From [Leptolyngbya] sp. JSC-1 (GTDB taxonomy: Bacteria; Cyanobacteriota; Cyanobacteriia; Elainellales; Elainellaceae): 36,342 bases of DNA. Location: positions 1,407,937 through 1,444,278 of the forward strand of contig KL662192.1 in NCBI GenBank assembly GCA_000733415.1. The letters run 5' to 3'. Within the stretch, counting starts at the first letter, position 1, and every line of letters starts with the position of its first letter. Positions 11,401-17,500 of this stretch are shown in pieces. The notes below the pieces were generated by a model, which saw only the letters and a program-made list of their open reading frames with translations, did no database searches and had not been told where the DNA came from. Made by a program: the position numbers and the translations under genes.

Positions 11401-12535
11401 GTTGCAGTTTCTTTAACCGATCTACGACCTGTTCCCGGTGGGCTTCTGGGACTGGTTGCAAACTATCGGGGTTCTGTAAAACCTGAAGCACCGAGGTTTT
11501 TCGCAAGTCTAGATGCGGCTGTTGCTCAAAGAAAGCAAGCAGACCATGCCGAATGTTTTGATCGTCTGCGGCAATCTCTTCGTCTTGCACCATCCGGTGA
11601 ATTACCGCCGTTGGCTCCATCCGAAACAGGCGATCGCTGATTCGGGTTGCGAACCGTTCCAAGCGTTCGTCTGCATCTTCTCCATCTTGACCTTCGGGAA
11701 CGCCGGTGGTGCGAATCAGTGTCTTGAGATTTTCTTTTCTGTAATTGCGGGCAATATCGCGAAGGCTGTGGATACGGTCGTCATGAACGAATGCTGCAAT
11801 CAGATTTTCCTGATCCTCCAACAGTTCTGCTACATGGTGAGTAAAGGTGACCTGCTCAATTGTTTCCTGCTCGAACTCCTCGCTTGCTTCTAGGCGAGCT
11901 TTAAGCTGATTAAATTCTCCTTCGCTTTCAACAAAGAGCTGTTCTAGTTTGGCCTTTTGCGTTCTCGTTTTAATTCCCAATGTCAGATTTTTCAGGTGTT
12001 TCTGTTTGCGAGTTGAAAGCCGAGGAGGAATGGCCTGATCACGATTCGTAGAATGCTGCGGAGGTTCAGATGGTGAATTCGTGTAGGTGTCTATTGTTGA
12101 AGGAATAGTTGAGTTAATAGTTGCGGGAATGGTTGAGGGAGTAGTTGGAGCAGACGTTGATTTAATCAGTTCAGCTTCTGCTTCTACCACACGGAACGAG
12201 GACGTGAATGCCTCAAGCGCAGATTCGGAGGGGGTTTGCCGACCGGCGCAGCGGCAAACGGGGACATAGTCTACTCGGTCGCCTGGTTGAAAGGCGGGGA
12301 GGGTGGCTCTGAAGTATTGCGACCGGCGATCGCGGCCATTGGGCAAATATCGAGCTGGAATCGTAGCAATGGCCCCCTGATTCACCCGGTAGCGGATTGC
12401 GACTTCATTGCTAGCATCGGCTGGATATACACCAACCGTAACGGTCACAGATTGGCCGGCGGCAACCAAGTCTGACGGGGCGGCTGCGTCGGGGGTGCCG
12501 TACCATAGGGAAATGCCTTCATGCTCGATACGCAT
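2477..12535 (-). CDS. Tc toxin A component (TcdA/TcA-like), extended
   Basis: A 3352-residue homologue of the Tc toxin A subunit, which in known systems forms a pentameric bell that binds the target cell and injects the effector carried by TcB-TcC through a central channel. In order: an atypical beta-rich N-terminal domain (1-118); a Pro/Ser/Thr-rich linker (about 120-165); an alpha-helical shell with the VRP1 signature FGNVDLCECEHC then SVYSPAAYL near 490; a Cys-containing beta insertion at about 890-1000; a PA14-like domain at about 1570-1690 (GFFIPEKDGKYTFLLEAEG); the ABC-toxin N-terminal/neuraminidase-like region at about 1900-2280; the coiled-coil channel with a Gly/Ile-rich hydrophobic tip at about 2670-2930; and the C-terminal TcB-binding region. 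Classical TcdA is about 2500 residues, so this one is large. AGGAG lies 7 nt before the ATG. It follows the encapsulin gene by 127 bp and is probably co-transcribed with it. No signal peptide, as is normal for TcA. Confidence 0.92.
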   Translation of the reverse strand: MRIEHEGISLWYGTPDAAAPSDLVAAGQSVTVTVGVYPADASNEVAIRYRVNQGAIATIPARYLPNGRDRRSQYFRATLPAFQPGDRVDYVPVCRCAGRQTPSESALEAFTSSFRVVEAEAELIKSTSAPTTPSTIPATINSTIPSTIDTYTNSPSEPPQHSTNRDQAIPPRLSTRKQKHLKNLTLGIKTRTQKAKLEQLFVESEGEFNQLKARLEASEEFEQETIEQVTFTHHVAELLEDQENLIAAFVHDDRIHSLRDIARNYRKENLKTLIRTTGVPEGQDGEDADERLERFATRISDRLFRMEPTAVIHRMVQDEEIAADDQNIRHGLLAFFEQQPHLDLRKTSVLQVLQNPDSLQPVPEAHREQVVDRLKKLQRLSAVSPRAEALPTLLRTNLTSAYAINEIPLERFVSLFAERLGGEEVARAIHRNAQTITVRNEHAYTALRQAVLGASVRMIHGEASVDTRREQVIGVAQQKNIPINFETLFGNVDLCECEHCNSVYSPAAYLVELFQYLRNNNLEPENDNSGKAGINNTPLEKLFRRRPDLGNLQLTCENTNTLIPYIDLVNEVMESFVNHLNTYKADAHSPKQATIAAYNVEDESSGELLAEPQHTNYAAYLTLSKVVYPVCRLPYDQPIDSARLYLNYLGNSRYELLDTFRIDVPLPVGENPSDAELEHATRLQELQVQSIDRAIAAEFLQLTEAEYVILTKEGFYTQEWYELKQETNLTLAQYHQKLGLRDTWDYYGIDTESQMLDELKWVKPAQETKIVGFLRRTNIQYVDLIELLKTRYINPNYLSGKALAYMNSLRFSYRYLQSLVDHSQTNIRLKYAKLVQFLQDALDADQSANNGSAGPVDQTLTAIPPASQSDNDDFDKDYVECWVYKYFAKIGKLIVLDNGSACQCIEGTIRLWVIWGTDDAGSFIDLYLDSDCQIYVLRSNPKKFVGHLDTNTSTLVFDEDFSDSVSIFGGDFTGINGEIGKVNNLRLFILHSGNRLPFVCSSSQETCDLTKTQLKHLDGTDLVTAEYDRFHRFIRLWCKLGWTVAEVDQAITGVGETTVKPVGGFHLLIPNRFVALLPSKPIEPEDAEANHGSSLRRSAPALTANPRPSRPEADCQPEPISQVLQDITPELIEQLVAVKKLLEITGLELAQLLTYWAPIGIEGENSLYERLFLKYNLLAVDDVFQADEFDTYLTGTECFNDHLPVLMAALKVDVTMIETMIALIAAPDELTQNNGCYPLTLDNVSKLYRHILLAKTLGLQIKELPSVLSLMRELAQPFGKPTQTLEFYHLFARIDDSGFSPRELNYLIWDQDDALRPLRPSMAAIFQLAIALRDALLQIEIDHADIKDDQEATEELLRSKLSLLYDGAIVEQIIGLVQGTTVYLDNTRRKYSTKLNQTDQDAITAFMLARRKEEEQQPGGEFQTFLQRVQFSGTKGLQVTGILRESDREKVIALADLISDTDDQEKFQIAAHKIFDQPVRFFADALWPIFADPDAAAAILLADDQASPENPAQDSGFQKRVYLTRAFMPYLREMLRQGLVVQMLAGNLGTSLDITQTLVMEVIRTSQGEPIYQEIIRLKEQKDPDVEAQRWQGFFIPEKDGKYTFLLEAEGKVGLTFNHQPQWSALVHTDEEQINFYESPTSFLKAGQAYPFILEGYDEDENGNIIGLFMKFNQQAQVKISDKVLFPALRTEAFRIAYIQLQKVAMLVKGFAMKLEELEFFRQFAAHFDDLDFNALSFPQWLRLEAFYRLQKSLPSTELSLVEFFRWTHQAQEAEGEPSLVAQIHALTGWEESDIYKMILPQHFNLFHPQHFRNEANLLKLQETLRVAKKIGVGMGDLFQWGQPMSSFIGNRKIASNIQQAIRARYSQEQWEEAIKPTHDQLRTNQREALLAYLLAQPVLMEWGVRDADNLFEFFLIDVQMDACMKTSRIRQALSSVQLFVQRCFLGLEAKYGVSAEVLDRERWEWMALYRVWEANRKVFLYPENWIRPELRDVKSPFFQELESELLQNDVSQDTVTSALTQYIVQVDEVANLEVVGQFIEGEGNARTLHVIARTRNAPYFFFYRYYRFDYEDWYPWEKIDLDIPSVDIEDRNGKLVKNGTFVVPVVWRNRLFIIFPQFMQKNWDSPLKTRMTAASSAETTTMSQSTPLIYWEIKLGWSEYKEGKWTPKQLSSDAIYSQRDLEEGSNEHTFKLLVEREKFIFAPFVKDDFVFIQPYYLGRISNVTEELINSNTEFFRSRFSSQERIVLSESFYFDGNQIGKIEGRVSNTIPLLWFGQNVFHRMGFAPSAIVPIQAVGADNDPGDFWSPRFLENNQNNEVFFIEYNKTYSFQHDKTRDMLGLLRRGEINKIFDQLVLLSDDRYGSNNGLDYHELKRPYAIYNWEALFHSVALLADHLTKSQRFEEAMQWWHYIFDPINVKGDIRNVWKFLPFRVTDSQNILEQIFNRLDPNTPDEEISEWRDNPFQPHVIARSRPTAYMKWVVMKYIDNLIAWGDHLFRQDTIETLNQATQLYVLAGHILGPRPEIIPKRGKIQPQTYNSLLDQWDAFSNTIVDLELIFPFSNQIAVPAVISNGKPHYVNVYGFATTLYFCLPDNPKLLEYWDTVADRLFKIRHCLNIEGVFREMDLFGSPLDPALLVQAAAQGLSISSVLNDLSTPMPNYRFNYLLQRALEVTSEVKSLGSALLSALEKKDGESLSILRAQHDTRMQNLMMEVRNQQLEEAKASLASLEQNRKAPEHRLNYYLQIIDADVDVPAVDVEFAELPNQIPEIKKDGELKLIPPEEEEIKKAKQSKDLQLGVGVSEALASIFHAIPIASIDAKPIGIGLGVSWGGPQIGNVIQAVARGLQVGVNDKTFQSSAAARKAGFTRQQQERILQANLAGHELMQIDKQVTAQTIRRDIAQLEIDHHQIQIEQTQEVEDFIRNKYSNEQLYQWMSDRLKDLYYQAYSFAYDLAKKAEKVFRFEMGLSTSDFIKFGYWDSAKDGFLAGEQLYLALKHLENAYVATKPHDYEITKHVSLQLHNPLALIQLKETGVCEFDIPEESFDLDYPGHYKRRIKTVSVSMPCVVGPYTSLNCTLRLLKHEYRNSKIAANASDYAKKLEEADERFVYNPIPTTAIAVSQGQNDSGVFELNFRDERYMPFEGSGAISSWRLELPQEFHQFDYQTISDVIIHLRYTSCDGGATLKTAAVEHLIDYVENASELSQREGLFRLLSLKHEFPDEWYRFLHPEPDVANQVFVLGNLKERLPFFANSQKVSGLAIQSAMLFVRLAPPATGLTISLLKSAQLETLNPDNATFDVELEPGAGIDSLQQYEAIDLAEDLNGFWALQVNDPVPLTTDILKDAWLVIKYQLEL

Positions 12536-12602
12536 GGCTCGTCTCCTGTGCGTGAGGTAATGGGATCAGCAGGGATTCACCGACACTGAGCCGTGAAGGC
12601 AT
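12519..12602 (-). CDS. 27-codon ORF, LysM-end-like vestige (doubtful)
   Basis: A short ORF between the encapsulin and TcA genes that overlaps the TcA start by 17 bp. It contains RLSVGESLLIP, which looks like the end of a LysM repeat (consensus RLxVGxxLxIP). The same frame is open from directly after the encapsulin stop (12662) to 12519, so it could be the remains of a longer gene or of an encapsulin tail. The ATG has no close ribosome binding site; a GGAGG lies about 20 nt upstream. It is probably not a functional gene. Confidence 0.2.
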   Translation of the reverse strand: MPSRLSVGESLLIPLPHAQETSHAYRA

Positions 12603-12662
12603 CGGGGCAGCAAGCCACCCAACCTCCAGGAATCCCCGTTGGCGAAATGAGACCGGAATGGG

Positions 12663-13727
12663 CTAGGTGGGCCGTCCGCTGGCGAACTCTAAACGCACCA
12701 CGGCTGAACGGTCCTTTAACCGCAGCGCAAACCGTTTGAAGACGCGGAAGAGCCAGTCGCCGTCGTTGTCTTGAGTGACGAATTCAGTTCTGGCATCAAT
12801 AGCGACGACTAAATCCGCCGTGTTGCCACCCAGCGAGAGCAGCAGGCCAGTATTGGGACGCAGGGTGCCGGTGCCATAGAAGTGGGTGTCTTCTCCATGC
12901 TGCGTGCCTCCGTCGTAAGCAGACATCCCTTTGTGGCAGGAGTGCATGCCTTTGCTGTAGAACCCATCGGTGACTAGGCGAGCCACGCGATCGGCGGGCA
13001 TGATCAGGGTGGTGGGCAAGGGGGCAAAGGTATCGGCATAGATTTCATAATGCAGCACTAGCGCATAGGGACCATAGTGGGCCTGTGCTAGTCGTTCACC
13101 TCCTTGCAAAGCCGAATAGGCTCGTGCCACTGCCCCAAAGGTATTTTCGCCCCAGCGCTGGAGAAGATTCGGTGAGTCCAGCACCGGCACGGGCACCACT
13201 TGCGGATTATTTGGCGTATCGGCAGGAGGGGCATCGAGCAAGCCAATCCCAGCCCTACCCGATTTCACCGTAACTTTCCGCTCTCGAAAAATCGGATGCT
13301 GGTTCTCTCCCGGTTCAATGGCCGGTCGCCCTTGAAACAGCACAATATCTTCGGCTTGAGAGAGCAGGTTGGCGGCACGAGTCGCCAGGGTAACCGCTGT
13401 CATTAAGTCGTCTTCGCATTCCACCTGTTGGCGCGTCAGACAAAACTCAGCAACCAGTTCGATCAACTCCACCGTATCGGCTTCCCGGACCGATAATTTT
13501 TGCTGTCTACCAACCAGAATCCTATCGGAAGGAACGGTAAGCTGACAGTGATTCACTGGCACAATCGGCAGAAATTTAGCGGCTACTCTGGTTCGCTTGC
13601 ATTCATCATGAACGGCGCGGTCGATGCGATTCCAAATTTCATCACTCCAGGGAACATGGCATCTACCTTTGTGGGTTGTCGGACTCATGCTGCCGTTAGT
13701 CATCGCGTTGGTTGTCATGGTTTCCAT
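12663..13727 (-). CDS. Encapsulin-like shell protein (linocin/CFP29 superfamily, HK97 fold)
   Basis: A 354-residue protein recognisably of the encapsulin family, whose members self-assemble into icosahedral nanocompartments. The match covers the length: VPWSDEIWNRIDRAVHDECKRT (25-46) fits the N-terminal helix (usual form LAPISEEAWxxIDEEA), FCLTRQQVECEDDL (95-108) fits the E-loop/P-domain segment FELSRAEIDD, AEDIVLFQG (125-133) fits the strongly conserved ENAIFEG, GPYALVLHYEIY (219-230) fits GPYALVLSPELY, and LLLSLGGNTADLVVAIDARTE onward (296-316) fits the A-domain ending RLYFTETFTFR. It is about 90 residues longer than typical family 1 encapsulins because of an insertion at about 140-190 and a His/Cys-rich loop at 257-284. 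AGGAG lies 7 nt before the ATG. It sits between the TcB-C and TcA genes on the same strand. No neighbour shows a clear cargo-loading peptide. A phage-derived capsid protein is the main alternative. Confidence 0.85.
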   Translation of the reverse strand: METMTTNAMTNGSMSPTTHKGRCHVPWSDEIWNRIDRAVHDECKRTRVAAKFLPIVPVNHCQLTVPSDRILVGRQQKLSVREADTVELIELVAEFCLTRQQVECEDDLMTAVTLATRAANLLSQAEDIVLFQGRPAIEPGENQHPIFRERKVTVKSGRAGIGLLDAPPADTPNNPQVVPVPVLDSPNLLQRWGENTFGAVARAYSALQGGERLAQAHYGPYALVLHYEIYADTFAPLPTTLIMPADRVARLVTDGFYSKGMHSCHKGMSAYDGGTQHGEDTHFYGTGTLRPNTGLLLSLGGNTADLVVAIDARTEFVTQDNDGDWLFRVFKRFALRLKDRSAVVRLEFASGRPT

Positions 13728-13797
13728 TAGTTTTCTCCTGAGTTGGCTAGTGGGTGCGGATTGACGAGATCAGGTGATGCACAACCTATCCAGTTGA

Positions 13798-13857
13798 TTA
13801 ACTACATCGTTGAGACTGTACTTCTGATTCAGCGAATGATGAATTTTGGGTAAACAT
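13798..13857 (-). CDS. 19-codon ORF with strong ribosome binding site
   Basis: An ATG at 13857-13855 opens MFTQNSSFAESEVQSQRCS and then stops with TAA. AAGGAG (13867-13872, reverse strand) stands 9 nt upstream, as good a site as those of the toxin genes. The ORF ends 70 bp before the encapsulin start. It could be a leader peptide, a small companion peptide, or the surviving front of a deleted gene. I do not recognise the peptide; the strong site is the only support. Confidence 0.3.
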   Translation of the reverse strand: MFTQNSSFAESEVQSQRCS

Positions 13858-13929
13858 TGTGAAAATCTCCTTGAGTATTAAATTGCGATTGAGGGTTAGA
13901 ATGGGAGTACGATCGAAGGCTGATGATCT

Positions 13930-14198
13930 ATGACGGATGAATTGAACCAGCACAAGTCTATGTAGATGCCAATGGCTCTTTAGTAATCAATGCTCCTTTG
14001 TGGAAAACCTTGGGGCTAGCAGAAGGAGATACCCTGGTTGCCCATTTCAAAGAAGGGGCGTTAGTGCTTGAAAAGCAATCTACGATTAAGCAACGGCTGA
14101 AGGTACGGTTTTCGACATTGTCCAAGGATAAAAGCCTAGCAACTGAGTTGATGGCTGAGCGTCGGACAGAAGTGAACTGCGAACTGCTGGTGTTGTGA
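13930..14198 (+). pseudogene. VapB-type antitoxin remnant (AbrB/SpoVT-like), frameshifted
   Basis: The frame ending at 14198 encodes AQVYVDANGSLVINAPLWKT, then LGLAEGDTLVAHFKEGALVLE, a clear AbrB/MazE-fold antitoxin DNA-binding domain with a C-terminal tail. The only good start, ATG at 13930 (MTDELNQ), is in another frame and runs into TAG at 13963; adding one base after the codon for Gln joins both parts into a normal antitoxin N-terminus. A one-base deletion near 13950 is the simplest reading. Without it, translation would need ATT at 13941 or TTG at 13998, the latter losing the first half of the domain. Sequencing error cannot be excluded, but the neighbouring toxin is also broken. Confidence 0.7.
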
Positions 14199-14428
14199 CA
14201 GAAGGACTGGGAGACGACCTGAAACTGCTGAGGCTTAGAGTTGAGCCGTTTACCGATGAGGATGATGAGATTACTGGACAATTGTGGCAACAAACTCGAA
14301 GAGTTGGCCTGTCGCTGGGAGACCGAGTGTGTCTGTGCCTGGGGCTGAAGTTGAAGGCTCCAGTCCTGATGGCTGATCGAGCTTGGCAGCAATTGAGCTT
14401 GGAAATAGAGATTCATGTTATTCGTTGA
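14195..14428 (+). pseudogene. VapC PIN-domain toxin, N-terminally deleted
   Basis: This 77-residue frame matches the second half of a VapC PIN-domain ribonuclease: FTDEDDEITGQLWQQTRRVG, then LSLGDRVCLCLGLKLKAPVL, MADRAWQQL and a final EIEIHVIR. A full PIN toxin is about 130 residues; the first half, with the first catalytic Asp (normally in LDASAL) and the Glu that follows it, is missing. It overlaps the antitoxin stop as GTGA. Expected to be inactive. Together with the antitoxin frameshift this shows an old toxin-antitoxin insertion that has decayed between two Tc-locus genes. Confidence 0.75.
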
Positions 14429-14517
14429 GAATATTCAACTTCTAAAGTTCATTATGTGAATGAAATTGCAGCTCTGAAGGCAGCTAGTACAAGTTGGGAC
14501 AAAGAATGAAATTTTAT

Positions 14518-17500
14518 TCATTTTTTTGATTCCAACACGAATGGATTTTCCAAAGCATTTAGAATTTCTTCAGATAGCATTCTGTATGCTTCTGGATCTT
14601 CTATCTTATATTTACCTCCTATACGAAAGCCTAAAAACGATTCATCATTCACTGAAAGTACACCCTGAGTGTTATTAAAGATAAAATCTTGCATTGATTC
14701 AAACTCTGCTTTTGCTTTCAGATGTCCTGGATTATCTGATTCCATCATTGCCATATCAAGAAGGGATGCGGCTATAAACCCCTTTTTCACAGAACCAAAG
14801 AGTTTAGCCAACGCTGCGTCTCTTATAGCTCCCTCAGCAAGCCCTTGTGCAACATCCAACAATGTGTCTAAATTATCTACAGTGCCTAAGAGCAAAGCAC
14901 CACTGACTGCTACCGCAACAACCGTCATAGCACCTACTGTTCCAAAGCCCCCTTGTTTCTTGATATTGAGATTTCTACCTCTCGCTTGCTTTTTCAGCTC
15001 CATCTTTACTTTCTCTTCTGTTGTCGTTACTTTTTCGGTAGCAACATCGCTTGTTCGAGTTACTTTAGTTAGCTCAATTCCTCGTCGCCTAAAGTAGACT
15101 GTTTCAGTCAGCCGCTTAAACTGCTTCATTAAGTCGCGGACGTTATCATACGTTATGACACCACCTCCACCTTTCCCTGTAGACCCTGATTTGAAGACTT
15201 TAGGGTCACCTGTTCCCTTACGCCCCGAACCAAGCAGTTCAAATTCTGCTCCTTCTTGTAAGGCAGGCAAATATTTCTTCTGTGCTGATGTCCACTTACT
15301 TTTTTGACTGCCTTTGAATTCAACCGGTTCTAATACTCCAGGTTTAGTTTCAACGACAAAATCCGCGCGACCTTCAACCCATTCGGTACCCACTTTTACA
15401 CGAAAAGGAACTTGTCTTCTGTAGGGTATTTTTTGTTCTATTAGATAATGTTCAAAAATAATCTCTGCCGTCTTCTCGGCATATTTTGTGGCAACTTGAG
15501 AAATAGTTCCTTCCTTATCGAAAAGGACAATGGGATTTGATAATGAATATACATAGAGATTCAGTCCTCCCTCCAATCCCGCTGGATCGATCGCAGCCCA
15601 TCTTGCTAGCCAAGATGCGTAATATCTCGTCCCGTGATAACTTAATCCAGTCTCCTCATCCCGCTCCATTCCTGTATAGCGATACCGCTTCAAACTCACT
15701 TCAGCTACACTACGCCCAGCTTGATATGCGGTTGTGCCGTAGGGATGATATTCCTCATAGGAAAGTACGGCTCCATCGGTATCCAATTCTAGAGAAGCAG
15801 AGTCTAAGTGATTGCTGAGTTGGTAGCGACGGATGGGCGTGAGTAAGTCGGTGGGTGGGTTAATGCCATCTCCTACATCAAGCGTCTTTGTTTCTACTAA
15901 TGCAATCCGCTGCTGGTCATCCATTACATGCAACGTTTCTCGCTCCAGTGTTACTGTATTGCCATCGCCGCCGTATTCCCGATAAATCTCAAACCCGCCT
16001 AGATAAATTCGCTCCTTCATGCGGGTCGATGTCACTCCTGGGTCTGACTGTCGCTCTGTAACCTTCCGCACTCGCTGCCCGCCTGCATCGTAGACATAGT
16101 AAGTAATTTCCGGTATGCCACCATCATTGCGGACTTGCTTCGAGGACGCCTGAAGCTGATCGTTGAAATCCCATCGCATCAACGGTAAATGAGGCATTTC
16201 AATCATATTACCGTGGGCATCATAACCATAGTTGCCCCATTGATCTTGCGGTAGGCTAGTTTGCAGCAGGCGGTTATTCCCCTCTGCATATTCATAGTTG
16301 CGCGTCCAGCTTCCGCCATTTGCGGAGTGGATCATTGCCAAGATATTGCCCACCGCATCATACTGATATTCTTCGATGTAGTTTCGCATCGCCTGAGCAT
16401 CGTTGGGATGGGGTAGGTTCCGGCGAGTGGAATCATTGAAATCATAATGGGGCTTCAGATCCGACCGCTCGTCTGGAAGATTATTCGTTGTTTGGCCGAT
16501 ATGTTCGCGCCCAGTGGCCTGGATCAGTTGGTAGAGCGCGTCATAGGTATAGTCATTACTGGGAGATACGACTTGTCCATTGAAGAAGATCGTCTGCTGA
16601 GCCTGATCGCGAATCGACGTGATGTTTCCCGCCGGATCGTAGCTGTAATATAAATCCTGGAGCCGAGACGAATCAGATCCACGAATCGTTCGTAGATTGA
16701 TTAACCGAAACGTTTCGTGGTCGTAGCTATATTCGGTTCGCATCCCATTGTTGTATTCGATTAAGGTACGTTGACCTTTTTCGTTGTAGTCAATATTGGT
16801 GACGAATGGAATCGATTCACCTGCACCACGTAGCTGAACCGACATCTGCTCTAGCAAGTTGGCCTCGTTGTAGGTCGGTCGGGCCGCACTGCCATCGGGA
16901 GCCGTTACACTCACAGGCCGATTTAAGGCATCATAGGTGGTGCTAATCGTGAAGGTTTCTTCTATGAGGAGTGTGATCGCCTGATCGATGGCGGCGCGAT
17001 TCAAACTATTGGCTGGCTCGATGTTGAGCAGCGGTTCCAGCGCCGACCAATCCATCAGCTCCCTGTACTCACGGGCAATTTGGCGACGGCTGCGGAGGGA
17101 ATTGCCTTTGAAATCATAAGCTTCTTCGAGATTCGTGGCTGGGTTCTGTCCGGAGTAGATACCAATGCCAGCGCTATCAAAGCTCATGAACGGTTTGCCG
17201 CGCAGGTTCAAAGTAGCGGCATTGGGTACCTGTTCCCCGTATACAGTACGTTCCACTAGTCGTTCTGAGGTTTCCGGCGACTGCACCAACAAGTGGGTCG
17301 GACGCTGCAATGCGTCATACAGCAGCCGTGTTTCAAATCCCCGACTGTTCCAGCCCCGAATCGGATTACCCGCCACGTTATTCAACGTCCACCGTTCCCC
17401 TGCATCGGAACTGAGGGAATAGAGCGAATGACTCAGCAGATTGTAGGCAGTAGTCTCAATGATAGGATCACCATTGCCATCTCGCAGCGGTTGCCCCTGA

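Larger units (their letters stand above)
13728..14517. other. Gap between TcB-C and encapsulin genes
   Basis: A 790-bp gap in an otherwise compact same-strand gene block. It holds a degenerate vapBC pair on the plus strand and a 19-codon ORF with a good ribosome binding site on the minus strand. An encapsulin promoter is likely to lie here because read-through from the TcB-C gene would cross the opposing vapBC remnant, but I could not identify a convincing -35/-10 pair. Confidence 0.6.

Noticed and set aside
3740..12269. Many plus-strand ORFs of 60-126 codons opposite the TcA gene
   Set aside because: They are shadows of the long coding frame, with no family resemblance or ribosome binding sites.
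12560..12602. RLSVGESLL read as an encapsulin cargo-loading peptide
   Set aside because: It resembles the LxxGSL core only if a residue is skipped, and is not at the C-terminus of a real cargo protein. The LysM-end reading fits better.
13958..14416. 152-codon minus-strand ORF between the TcB-C and encapsulin genes
   Set aside because: It is antisense to clear AbrB-like and PIN-like protein sequence on the plus strand, has Ser/Gln-rich, unrecognisable content and no ribosome binding site.
14500..14517. Possible terminator after the TcB-C gene
   Set aside because: GAATGAAATTTTATTC is only an imperfect AT-rich dyad with no GC stem.
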